In this document: positions 34,870 to 45,862 of the stretch, one piece after another
Layout of the letters: each line of letters opens with the position of its first letter
How positions within the stretch are numbered: position 1 is the stretch's first letter
Origin: Plantago ovata
Taxonomy: Eukaryota; Streptophyta; Magnoliopsida; Lamiales; Plantaginaceae
Assembly: GCA_028274465.1 (NCBI GenBank)
Contig: CM051456.1
Location: 117,940,880 to 118,004,879 of the forward strand
Direction of reading: 5' to 3'
Length of the DNA: 64,000 nt
The notes under the pieces: model-generated
What the model saw: the letters and a program-made list of their open reading frames with translations, nothing else
What the model was told of the DNA's origin: nothing
Databases searched by the model: none
Made by a program: the position numbers and the translations under genes

Positions 34870-36136
34870 TGATGAATGTGTATTTTACACTTTCATTCGA
34901 GTCTTTTTCACCTATTTTAGCTATCCTCTATGTTAATTTAGCTATATTTTAGTACATTTTATTAGAATAGTGTCACGTTTCCCTTTAGATTTTATTTTAC
35001 AGGTTTTGGTTGAAAATCGGAGATTTACGGGCAATTATATTGAAGTCTACAAGGAATTGGTGTTCCAGAAGCCTATTTGGAGTATCTGAAGGTTTCCGGA
35101 TAGGATTTGGAGTCTAGGGGTCGAATCTGGACGTTAGAAGGCCATTAGAAGTCCGAAACCGAGTCCGAAAAGGCAAAGAAATCCAAAACCGCGTCGAAAA
35201 CGCGAAAAATTCGCGTTCACACTGGGGGGCGAACCGCCCCAGCTCTCGGGCGAACCGCCCCATGAGTTTTTCGGGCCTATATATAGTTGCGAGTTTTCTC
35301 TCCGAAATTCATACTTTCCAAGCCTACTTTCTCACCTCTCTCTATAGTTTTAGGTAGGAACTACCCGGGGCCTGTCCTAGGAGTTCCATAGCTTAGGGGA
35401 TACTTTTTCATAGCAGTTTGAAGTTCGTAGGACCACAATCATCCGGAGATTGACAACCTTCGGTAACTTTGTATCTTACAACTTTTAACTACTTATTTTA
35501 TATATTCTTTCAATATGTTTTCTTCTATGATTGCTATTGATTGCATGCACATTATGAGTAGCTAAATTTATCGTTGGTGCTAGTATGTGAATTCTTAGCG
35601 AGGGAAGATAATCATGCTAATGGCTATATCGCGCATTATACTCCGTGTCATTGCTTTATTTCGTTGATGAGTGGAAACCAAAATTCTCGTATGTTGTATT
35701 GATTATTATGCACACTAGGACACTTGTCGGCCAATCAGACTTAATTATCTTCGTAGTGTTGAATGATTACGGAACACAATTGGACGTTCATTGTTGACAG
35801 GTCAGACTCATATTATCTTCGTAGTGCTTAATACTTACAACTGGACCCAGGATTCATTCAAAGATCTCTATGCAAGACCGATGAATTTATGCATGATTAT
35901 CGACCCATTATGTTAAGAAGGACCATACTATCACCAGCCTCCTTATCTGCTTGAGAACCCCCTATTGCTTTTTATCTGCTGCTTTATATTTTCTTGTTAA
36001 ACAGATAAAGCTAGTTATAGTCCTGAGAGAACGACACTCGAGTCATTCTACTGCTACACTACGGTTTTCGTTGTAGTTGTGGATTGCCTTTGGCTAAATA
36101 ACAAATATTATTTGATTGAATCTGACACGTTCATCA
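34870..36136 (+). mobile_element. Solo LTR 1 (1267 bp) in Harbinger ORF1
   Basis: Begins TGATGAATGTG and ends CACGTTCATCA, the TG...CA ends of an LTR with 11-bp imperfect inverted termini. It is flanked by a perfect 5-bp duplication, GAGCC (34865-34869 and 36137-36141). A TATA box (CCTATATATAG, about 35277-35287) lies after two GGGCGAACCGCCC palindromes. No internal retroelement sequence is present, so it is a solo LTR. Confidence 0.92.
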
Positions 36137-36577
36137 GAGCCCGAAGAGCCAAACACCCAAAATTTCCCATCTCCTCAGTCTCAGATACCGGAAATGTTCT
36201 CCCAAACTCCTGAGTTCGTTGCAGAGACTCAGTCCCAAAATCAGCCAAAGCCAACGGGCCGTAGCCGAAAAGGGAAGGAGGTCGCCACTGCTGATGCGAC
36301 AAACGCCAAGGCTCCACCACGGAACATGCAATGGACCAAGAAGGAAGATTTGGTTCTCCTTCGTTGCTATATGGATGTTTGCTCAGATCCTATCATCGGT
36401 ACGAACCAGAGGTATGCTACTTTATTCAAAAAGGTTTATGAAAGGTATGAGGACGCTAGGGCGGACGGTTTGCACGCCGGACTTATCAACCGCACTCCAG
36501 ATTCAATGCGCAAAAGAGTCGGACGTATCAAGAAGGAAATTAATAATTGGCTTGGCTGTTATGAGAGGGTTGTGAGT

Positions 36578-37856
36578 TGATGAATGTGTATTTTACACTT
36601 TCATTTGAGTCTTTTTCACCTATTTTAGCTATCTTCTATGTTAATTTAGCTATATTTTAGTGCATTTTATTAGAATAGTGTCACGTTTCCCTTTAAATTT
36701 TAGTTTACAGGTTTTGGTTGAAAATCGAGGATTTTCGGGCAATTATATTGAAGTTGACAAGGAATTGGTGTTCCAGAAGCCTATTTGGAGTATCTGAAGG
36801 TTTCCAGATAGGATTTGGAGTCTAGGGGTCGAATCTGGAGGTTAAAAGGCCACTAGAAGACAGAAATCGAGTCCGAAAAGGGGAAGAACTCCAAAAACGC
36901 GTCGAAAACGCGGAATTCCGCCAAAAACACTCCCGGGCGAACCGCCCGGGACGTGGGGCGAATCGCCCCGTGTGTGGGGCGAACCGCCCCACAGTATTTC
37001 GGGGCCTATATATAGTTGCTCATGGTTTCTCCGAAATTCATACTTTTCCAGACCTATTCTCTCACCTCTCTCTGTAGTTTTAGGTAGGAACTTCCCAGAG
37101 CCTGTTCTGGGGGTTCGTAGCTTAGGGGATACTTTTTCATAGCAGATTGGAGCTTGTAGGATCGCAATTCTTCGGAGATTGACAACCTTCGGTAACATTG
37201 TATCTTACAGTTTATTCTACATATTTTAATATATCTTTCAACATGTTTTCTTCTATGATTTCTGTTGATTGCATGCCTATTATGAGTAGCTAAACTTATC
37301 GTTGGTGGTAGTATGTGAATTCTTAGCGAAGGGAAGATAATCATGCTAATGGCTATATCGCGCATTATACTCCGTGTTATTGCTTTATTTCGTTGATCAG
37401 ACTCAGCCTAAATTCTCGTATGTTGTATTAATTATTATGCACAATTGGACCCTCGTCGACCTATACGCATGTTTATCTTCGTAGTGTTGAATAATTACGG
37501 AACACAATAGGACAATAGAGATTGACTTGTCAGGATCATTATCTTCGTAGTGCTTAATAATTGCAACAGGACATTAGATTGATCAAAGATCTCCATGCAA
37601 GACCGAGGAATTTACGCATGATTATCGACCCGTTATTATCACCAATCTCCATTATCTGTTAGAAAAACCCTTTGCTATCTGTCTGCTATTTTTATATTCT
37701 TAGTTAAATAGATAAAGCTAGTTATAGTCCTGAGAGAACGATACTCGAGGTCATTCTACTGCTACACTACGGTTTTCGTTGTAGTTGTGAATTGCCTTTG
37801 GCTTAATAACAAATTTATTTGATTGAATTCGAGACTGACAAACTCGCCGTTCATCA
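36578..37856 (+). mobile_element. Solo LTR 2 (1279 bp) in Harbinger ORF1
   Basis: Same family and direction as solo LTR 1, starting TGATGAATGTG and ending CCGTTCATCA. Perfect 5-bp duplication TGAGT (36573-36577 and 37857-37861). Three GC-rich palindromes (CCCGGGCGAACCGCCCGGG, then two GGGGCGAA(C/T)CGCCCC) precede the TATA box near 37009. Confidence 0.92.
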
Positions 37857-38172
37857 TGAGTGCAGTTGGCCAGCGTAGTGGATTCAACAACGACGATGTG
37901 ATCAACACGGCTCAGGAATTTCACAAGGAAAACACACTGTACAGCTCTGGTTTTCATCTGTTTAAACAGTGGGATGTTGTGAAGTCGTACCCGATGTATG
38001 AAATGTACCTGAATTGGGAGACTCACTTGAAGAAGAAGCAAGATCCAAACAATGTCACTGTGGATGTTGATGTAGATGGGGATGAACGAATGGAGTCAAC
38101 GGGAGGTGGCAGTAGTGGGACGAAGTGATACCACTTAATTGATGACAGTGTCTCGAGTCCGAAACGCCCTAT

Positions 38173-39652
38173 TGATGAATGTGTATTTTACACTTTCATT
38201 TGAGTCTTTTTCACCTATTTTAGCTATCCTCTATGTTAATTTAGCTATATTTTAGTGCATTTTATTAGAATAGTGTCACGTTTCCCTTTAGTTTTTATTT
38301 TTACAGGTTTTGGTTGAAAAACGAAGATTTCCGGGCAATTATATTGAAGTTGACAAGGAATTGGTGTTCCAGAAGCCTATTTGGAGTATCTGAAGGTTTC
38401 CGATTCTTCGTGCGCATTTTTCCCCTTCGGTAGTGACTCATAGTCCTTCTTTAAGCAAGCCGGGCGGAGATCCGAAGTCCAATGTCAAATACACTATTCT
38501 GCCCCCTGCTTTTAATTGGACTCCCGAATTTTCCATTTCCGGAAGAATGAGTGTACGAGAAATCTATCGTGTGAGATAGAAGATCGGGACGGAACAAAGC
38601 GAAGATAGGATTTGGAGTCTAGGGGTCGAATCTGGAGGTTAGAAGGCCACTAGAAGTCAGAAATCGAGTCCAAAAAGGGGAAGAAATCCAAAAACGCGTC
38701 GAAAACGCGGAAAATCCCAAAAAATACTCCCGGGCGAATCGCCCGGGACGTGGGGCGAATCGCCCCACAGTATTTCGAAGCCTATATATATGAGCTCAGT
38801 TTTCTCCGTTTTTCATACTTTTCCAGACCTTCTCTCTCACCTTTCTCTGTAGTTTTAGGTAGGAACTTCCCAGAGCCTGTTTTGGGGTTCGTAGCTTAGG
38901 AGATACTTTTTCATAGCAGTTTGGAGCTTGTAAGATCGCGATTCTTCGGAGACTGACACCCTTCGGTAACATTGTATCTTACAGTTTTTCTACTTATTTT
39001 TATATATCTCTCATCATGTTTTCATTCATTCGTGGTATGATTTATGTTGATTGCATGACAACTATGAGTAGCTAAACTTATCGTTGGTGATAGTATGTGA
39101 ATTCTTAGCGAATGGTTGATAATTATGCTAATGGCTGTATCGCGCATTATACTCCGTGTTATTGCTTTATTTCGTTGATCAGGCACAACCTTTATCTTCG
39201 TATGTTGATTAATTATTATGCACAATCTGGACCCTCGTCGACCTATGCATATCTATATCTTCGTAGTGTTGAATAATTACGGAACACAATTGGACAGTAG
39301 TGTTTGACTTGTCAGAATCTTTATGTTCGTAGTGCTTGATAATTACAACAGGACAATTGATTGATCAAAGATCTCCATGCAAAACCGAGGAATTTACGCA
39401 TGATTATTAACCCGTTATGCTTTGAAGGACCATACTATCACCAATCTCCATTATCTGTTAGAAAAACCTTTGCTATACCGTCTGCTGTTTTTATATTCCA
39501 AATTAGATTTGATAAAGCTAGTTATAGTCCTTAGAGGTCGACACTCAAGGGCATCTACTACTACACTACGGTTTTCGTTGTAGTTGTGAATTGCCTTTGG
39601 CTAAATAACAAATTTATTTGATTAATTGAGTCTGACAAACTCGGTTACATCA
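38173..39652 (+). mobile_element. Solo LTR 3 (1480 bp) in Harbinger ORF1
   Basis: Same family and direction, starting TGATGAATGTG and ending GGTTACATCA. Perfect 5-bp duplication CCTAT (38168-38172 and 39653-39657). It is longer because of a 201-bp extra block at 38403-38603 that splits a sequence continuous in the other two copies (TTTCCG then GATAGGATTT). Two GC-rich palindromes precede the TATA box near 38782. Confidence 0.92.
38403..38603. other. 201-bp block of unknown origin within solo LTR 3
   Basis: GC-richer than the LTR and absent at the same point in LTRs 1 and 2. One frame is open for 58 codons from its first base to a TAG at 38577-38579, including YTILPPAFNWTPEFSISGR. The style and phrases such as GAACAAAGCGAAG recall plant mitochondrial DNA, but I cannot assign a gene. 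It could also be ancestral LTR sequence lost from the other copies. Confidence 0.5.
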
Positions 39653-40512
39653 CCTATGGGTCGGGACAAGGCGAAAAAGATGGCACAAGGTGGAAGTTCT
39701 TGCAACTCCGCAATGAAGACGATAGGTGAGGGATGGGTGCGATTCAATGGTAATTATCCCCAATCTCTTGAGTATGAAAGACAGAGGATTGAGTGGGACA
39801 AGGAAGCTCATAACAGCAGGCTCGCCTTTGAAAGGGAGAAGGAGGAAAAGAAGGAGGCCAGGAAACTGAAGGACCAGTACTTGAAAGAGGAGAAGCTGAG
39901 GAATGAGCGGATGAAATTCTTGATGGATCTGTTGCCTCACTACGATAATTTGAATGCCGAGCAGAGAGCAGTGGCAGATGCACTCAGAGCCGAATTGTTT
40001 CCGAACAATTGAAGGGTGGAACTTGTTTAAATGTGTTTGTTAAGTGTTTAAGTGTGTTTGTTTAGGCGTTTAAGTGTGGCGTGTTTGTACTTTAATTTTC
40101 GCATTGTGTTATTTTACATTCGTAAGTATGACTTGTTTGTATTTTCATTTCCCATGTATCCGTTGTAATGAAATGAATTTGCTTTGAATTTGAATTTGTC
40201 AGGAATCAAAACTTTACTTTTAGTCAAGCAACTTTTTAATTTGCTTTGTCAGGAATCAGAACTTTACTTTGTCAGATATCATAAATTTGAATTCGTCAGT
40301 AATCATAACACTACTTGAAGCATCCTATGCAATCTGACTCAGCCATGACTAAGCATCTTATCTTATCTTTGAAATCTTATCTCCAAAAATCTTATCTTCA
40401 AAAATCTTATCACATCCGAGGCAATGTGTCTCATCCATGTCTATATATTGCAACTCTGGAACTTAATTTCGATACACCAACCCTTCTTCCACTTCTTAAG
40501 TTTAAAAGAATC

Positions 40513-41785
40513 ATGTCATCAAGCTCTTCATCATCAAGCTCGTCATCGTCTGATGAAAGTTTGAATTTTGCATCCTCCTTTGCATATTCTTCCTCTGCCT
40601 CTTCCTCGAATACCTTCAAAAAAGCTCAAAAGTTCATAATGAACAACATACCCCATATGATGCACTCCATCCAACAACATCAACAACAAGAACAACCAAA
40701 AAAGACGTCAAAGAAGAAGCGAAAATATATTGACAGGGAAAGAGTTTCACATGCCGTGCTAATGGAGCGTGATTACTTTGGTCAGGTCGGAACTTATGCA
40801 GATAAGTTCTGACGCAGATACAGAATGCGTAGGGCCTTGTTTGAACGAGTAGTTGCTGGTGTTGTGCGTCAAGATGATTACTTTGTCTGCAAGCTAGATG
40901 CTGCAGGCCGTCAGGGTTATCCACACACCAAAAATGTACCGCAACCATTCGAATGCTAGCTTATGGGTGTTGTGCTGACTCGCTTGATGAGTATTGTCGC
41001 CTTGGTGAAAGTACGGCTTTGAAATGTCTCTCGCGTTTTTGTGACGCTGTGGTTGCAGAGTTTGGCGCAACCTACATGAGGAGGCCAATGAAGACGACTT
41101 ACGGCGACTTCTAGCAATCAACAAGGCAAGAGGCTTTCCGGGCATGATTGGGAGTATCGACTGTATGCACTGGATATGGAAGAACTGTCCGACGGAGTGG
41201 CACGGTCAATTCCAAGGGAAATGTGGAAGTCCTACCCTTGTGTTAGAAGCTGTGGCATCCCAAGACACTTGGATATGGCATTCATTCTTTGGAGTTTCCG
41301 GAAAATTCAATGATTTATCAATCGTGCAGCGTTCACCAGTGTTCGAGGATCTTCTCAACGACATTGCACCTCCTGTGAAATTTACGGTGAATGGCCATCA
41401 ATACAGCATGCCGTACTACCTAACTGACGGCATCTATCTAGCATGGGCTACGTTTGTGAGTGCCATCCCCAATCCCATCACTCATAAAGAATCCAAGTTC
41501 TCTCAGCTCCATGAGTCTTGTCGTAAGGATGTGGAACGAGCTTTTGGAGTTATGCAAGCACGGTTTGCAATAATACGAAATCCGGCTCTTGCTCACAACA
41601 AGTCCACACTCCGTAAGATCATGGATTGCTGCATCACACTCCACAATATGATAGTTGAGGATGAACGCCACACATACAAAAACTATGAAAGTGAAATGGA
41701 AAGCCTGAAGAAAGAGTTTGAGGACGACACAAGGTCTTACGTTGAGGATTTCGATCGTGGAATTCATATTCGAAGGACGACATAA
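40513..41785 (+). pseudogene. HARBI1-type DDE transposase of the Harbinger element (broken)
   Basis: I take the start at 40513, before a Ser-rich N terminus; a longer frame reaches 40315. A basic KKTSKKKRKY segment is followed by the family's RDYF...F-RRYRMRRALF region. Three lesions are seen: a TGA at 40810-40812, a frameshift near 40930 and another near 41085. The last 213 codons (41144-41785) are open and carry the DDE triad: Asp6 of GSIDCMHW, Asp95 of LTDGIY and Glu131 of DVERAFG, counted from 41144. HARBI1 proteins cut and rejoin the transposon ends in the nucleus. The catalytic core is thus preserved while the N-terminal half is broken. It follows ORF1 by about 500 bp, same strand. Confidence 0.9.
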
Positions 41786-42268
41786 ACAATAAACTCTCTG
41801 AATGAGTACATGAATATTAACCGACAGATGCATAGCATCAACACGCATGAACGACTAACTTCAGACCTCATGGAACATATCTGGAGGTGTTAGTGATTGA
41901 TTGTGCGAGCTTCATCAATCGTGTGTCTTATTTGTTTTAAGTTTCATGCATTTTATGTTTGTGTGTTGTGTGGTTGTTGCATCTCAATTCGTTAGATTTT
42001 GTGTTTTAAATTTGATGTAAACTCGTTGTATAATGAGTATGATTCTGTGTTATGTGTTTAAATTTGATGTAAGTTATTTCAAATTTGTGTTAACATAAAA
42101 TTTGTGTTAATTAAAAATTGAAAAAAAAAAAAAAAAAAAAAAGGCCACGATGCCGCGCCAATGCAGAAACAAACCACGATGCCGCGGCATGGAGGCAAAA
42201 TAGTGCACCATGCCATGGCATGGGATGGCACCAATGCCATGGCATGGGATGCACCAATGCAAATGGTC

Positions 42269-43875
42269 TTACTACCCCAGTCCTTAAGGAGACACGCTTT
42301 CTGAAAAAAAGTCTCTGTCATTCAATGAATCCTTGAGTCTCTGAATAACGGCTACAGTTCAAAGATAAGATTGCTTAGATAATGCTATTGAGATATATAA
42401 TAGGACAAAATGTAGTAAACTTCTTTAATTCAAATCATACTACAAATGTTTAAACCAAAAGCACACGTCTCTTAAACGTGATAGTGACTACACAATGCTA
42501 TGTCCTAGGTATGAATAGTGTGAAATCAAATCTTGACCCAGCGGATACTATCCAAGGGTTTATCAGTTTCGACTGTAAATACCAACACTTGTGATAAACT
42601 TGTACATTCATTCAGTTGAAATATACTGAAGAACACGCTAGCATAATATGGTGTACACACTGGCACTCAACTGAAAAATTAGAAAAGTACTGTATAATAA
42701 TATGCTAGCTAGGAAGAGAGATAAGACACCCAATAGAATATAATGGATCTTCTGCAATTGGTTTACAAAATGATTTACAGAAACATTGTAGATAGATCTA
42801 CTCTAGCTTATTCTCTTCTAAAATGTGCATTCGGCTATGGACACTCGCTCACACATGTTCAACTCTCCAACCTGAAACGACGTTGAATCTCGTTCAGGTG
42901 GTGAGTTTATACAAGTATCGTAGTCACCACAAGTTGAGATATCTGCTCAATGCTACGTTGGTGTATGTTCTATATATTGATCCATGAATTTGGCAGATCT
43001 CTCACTTGTGTCAGATTCAGACTTACTCACTGAATACTGTGAAGTATTTAAAGCAAGATCTGAAATTTCTCTCCATAACTAAAAAGTTATTTGAGAAAAC
43101 ACGAAGAAGATCTAATTCACTGAGGTCATAAAGATAATCCGTGGAAGAGGAGTTGAGGAATTACTTGGTGGAAGCTAAGGAACAACTAAAGAACATAGGG
43201 GTATAAGAAGTACTCAGATGGGTCGCTAAGAAGAACTCTAAAAGTGCTGAGCACGGGAAGTACTTAGTGGAGTACATCAAAAAAATAACTCCGGGATTTG
43301 AGTATAGGAAGTACTTAGCCAAAGAGGCTAGGGAATAACTCGGGCGGGGACTTTTGGTACGAAACCAAATGAAAATAGATAGGATTTTGTAAGGTGAACT
43401 CAGAAATCTATCTAGTGCTTTATTTAAATCCCTAACAAAGGGTAGTTGAATAGTTGAAGGATTACACCATCTTTAGAGACCACTATAAAGTTTTGTGTCA
43501 TTTACTTTTGTTATTTGTTTTTTTGAATGTTGCTTATAGCTTTCTGATAAACACGTCTATTACAAAAGTCTTCCACGCTCTGAACGTATAAGTATCAGAT
43601 AACTGATCAGAAGTTATCTGAGAAACATATATATGATCTGATTGTTGAACTTCAGATAGCTGCAAAAGCAACATCAGATCGATTAAGTATCATATATTTA
43701 AACACAAATGTCAAGGTTTATGAGAAATAGATTTAGAGAGCAAAAGTTTGCAATAACTGTGAAAGACTATTCACCCCTAGTCTTACACATTGTTGTCTTA
43801 GGGGACCAATAGTTACCTACCATGTTACGTGTTGTATATTATATATAGTATCATACATGTAATTCAAAGGATGTA
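42269..43875. other. LTR-retroelement-like relic, no gene
   Basis: Non-coding. A motif GAAGTACTYAG recurs at about 43207, 43256 and 43307 (roughly 50 bp apart), with a weaker one near 43151. The end near 43765 (GACTATTCACCCCTAGTCTTAC) resembles sequence found just beyond copia LTRs in plants. No matched second LTR, primer site or coding relic was found, so the assignment is tentative. Confidence 0.35.
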
Positions 43876-44057
43876 TTTTATTTTATTTTATTTTCGAAAC
43901 ATCAAATCTAACTACCCTACTTCTATTTCTACACTAATTCTTGATATCAACCTAATAACCCCAATTATGCCTTTACCACCATATATATGTCTCAGTCGGG
44001 TCCGAACCTCAACCTCTCATGTGCTACTCCAACACTCTTACCACTCGACCACCCTTA
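43876..44057 (-). mobile_element. tRNA-derived SINE, minus strand, 182 bp
   Basis: Flanked by an exact 12-bp duplication, TCAAAGGATGTA (43864-43875 and 44058-44069). On the minus strand it begins ATAAGGGTGGTCGAGTGGTA (A box), then has GAGGTTCGGACCCGAC (B box). The body with AGTGTAGAAATAGAAGTAGG and TTAGATTTGATGTTTCG ends in an AAAAT-rich tail. The body is shared with 19209-19371. Confidence 0.9.
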
Positions 44058-44069
44058 TCAAAGGATGTA

Positions 44070-45501
44070 GTAGTATTCCGTTGTTTTAACTCGGATAACG
44101 AATTTGTTGAGATTCCATATCCCGCACATGCCGTCCAGATCGAAGAACGATTTTGAATCAATTTCAAGATTCCTTTAAAACTCAAAATCATTCTTCGGTA
44201 ATTCGTTATCGAAGATAGGGAAGAGATGTCGCATTCACACAAATTTAAAACAACGACAAAGAAAAAACATTATATATAGTCTATCAACAAATTAGAGAAG
44301 GTAAAATCAAAACACCGACAGAATATGAATCATGATAATCCATCAACGAATTAGAGAGAAAGACATCAAACAAAAAGATTCCGAAAGTCATCATCTAATT
44401 TCATTTTCATAATATCTATCTGTTCTGGCGGTAGTAACTTAAAGATTTTTATTTGGGTGGTGTGGGTGGTTCGATACCCTTTTTGTCCCAATATACTTCT
44501 TTTTCTATTTTATCTAAGTAAATTAACATCTTACCTCTTCTTTCTATTTTCTCTTTTCTTATGTGTTTCTTTAATCCTTTTCCAATCATTTTAATTTTTT
44601 TATTTTCTTTTTATCTTCCATGATTTTGCTTTTTAAATCTAGATGTGTTGCTCAATTATTATTATTATTTATTTATTTTTGTGTTTTTTTTTTTTAAGTA
44701 TCGTTGTGACATGTTTTAATACTTGAAATCTTATATTAGATGTATGATGTAGAATATTATTTTAACATTTAAATGTATAAGTATAGTTAGAAATAATATA
44801 TATGAAAAATAATTTTGTTTTTGAAATTTTTTTATTAGATTTATGGCAAGCATTTGCTCTTTTGAAATATTTTCTACTCTATATAGAAAGATATCATTAC
44901 TTTTAACTTGGATCCCCTAAATTTTACCTCTGACTTCGTCACTCTCGGTGTGGTTGTGTAAATGACTTGAATAATTGGTATCTGCGAGTTTTTGAATGCT
45001 CGAGATGACCCGTTAACTGTACTTCCTATGGTTCACTGTATAAATTTTGTTGTGTTTAGAAGAAAACAAATTGACAGATCGTGATATCAAACTTCTTTAT
45101 AAACGGTTCGTTTTGTACTCGGGTCCATCGGGCTTTGATAAAAAAATTAAATTCAAACACAACTCTAAATAGCAATTACCCATCTTTACACTCTATCATG
45201 CCCTAGAAATCTAGCATACATAATCAAAATCAATTAATAGATACAACTTAAACCTACTCAATTTTAATGTGGTATGTATATGTGTCATTCCTTAAGGATA
45301 TTCAAGTACAAGGAATTGGGGTTGGCGTTGTGTTTTCTTTTAAAATCATTTTCAATAATTCTTTGATTAATTTAAGGTTTGGATCTTGTTGGCATCATTT
45401 TTTCTCTTTTTCATCATTCTTTAAGTAAAAGTTTCAATGTAAGATCCCGAAATTTCAAAGTTTTAAGGAATTGAGAACGCTTATCAACAACTTTTATTGT
45501 A
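44070..45501. other. Intergenic, nothing firm
   Basis: AT-rich. A worn relative of the 19.8-kb repeat lies at about 45265-45415 (GTATATGTGTCATT, later GGTTTGGATCTTGTTGGC). No gene. Confidence 0.45.
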
Positions 45502-45739
45502 CTTCCTCCTGTCACTTTGAAGAACCCCCACTTTGTTTTGTTGACTTTTTGAATGTTCAGTTTGACATGAAATTAATCATAATTCATTCTGAAAAAAATA
45601 ATTTTAAATATTATATTATGAAAATATAAGAAATGTATTTCATAATATAATATTTAAAATTATTTTTTTAATGATTAATTTGAGGTCAAACCGGACATCG
45701 AAAAATCAACAAAATGAAATGGAGTTTTGACACGAAGCG
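45502..45739. mobile_element. Stowaway-type MITE, 238 bp
   Basis: Left arm CTTCCTCCTGTCACTTTGAA and the right arm read on the minus strand, CGCTTCGTGTCAAAACTCCA. Both lead into TTTTGTTGA(C/T)TTTT and TTTGAC words. TA lies on both sides (45500-45501 and 45740-45741). The right tip is worn. Confidence 0.65.
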
Positions 45740-45862
45740 TAGCTTAGTTGGTAAACTGATTCACTTCCAACCAATATGTTGAGAGTTCGAGTCACTACGG
45801 AAGTAAATAGAGAACCATTATTGATCCTAATTTTACCGGTTCAGAAAAAAAAATAAAAAAAA
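45740..45862 (+). mobile_element. Short tRNA-derived SINE-like element
   Basis: TAGCTTAGTTGGTAAACTG (A-box-like) and GAGAGTTCGAGTCACTAC (B-box-like) lie about 45 bp apart, followed by a short body and an A-rich tail (45846-45862). It directly abuts the Stowaway end, and the exact boundary between the two is unclear. Confidence 0.5.

Larger units (their letters stand above)
34715..40012 (+). pseudogene. Harbinger ORF1 (Myb/SANT-like DNA-binding protein) split by three LTRs
   Basis: The coding sequence lies in four pieces: 34715-34869, 36142-36577, 37862-38172 and 39658-40012. Each junction is a 5-bp target duplication of an inserted LTR. Taking one duplication per site, the pieces join in one phase to 419 codons including the stop. 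The only defect is a TGA at 38126-38128, in a context where Trp would differ by one base. A Myb/SANT-like region with WTKKEDLVLLRCY starts near codon 114. PMGRDKAKK at the last junction and the charged coiled-coil KEEKKEARKLKDQYLKEE are typical of the NAM-associated C-terminal region. ORF1 proteins of this superfamily bind DNA and help bring the transposase to the ends. It is read in the same direction as the transposase. Confidence 0.88.
34278..42268 (+). mobile_element. PIF/Harbinger DNA transposon, 8.0 kb, enlarged by three solo LTRs
   Basis: The left terminus GACTGTCCGCATCCGT and the right terminus read on the minus strand, GACCATTTGCATTGGT, agree over 16 bp except for one transversion and five transitions. 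Flanking triplets are TAA (34275-34277) and TTA (42269-42271), close to the TTA/TAA target of this superfamily but not identical. Inside are the two proteins expected for the superfamily: a Myb/SANT-like ORF1 and a HARBI1-type DDE transposase, both broken. Without the three LTRs the element would be about 4.0 kb. GC-rich CATGCCGCGGCA-type sequence lies next to both ends. Confidence 0.82.

Noticed and set aside
34870..39652. The three repeated blocks as introns of ORF1
   Set aside because: Each has TG...CA ends and a perfect 5-bp duplication, and the edges lack GT/AG at the reading-frame junctions, so they are LTR insertions.
40315..40512. Longer N terminus of the Harbinger transposase
   Set aside because: Residues before 40513 are low-complexity repeats of SYLQK and lack family resemblance; the Met before the Ser run fits better.
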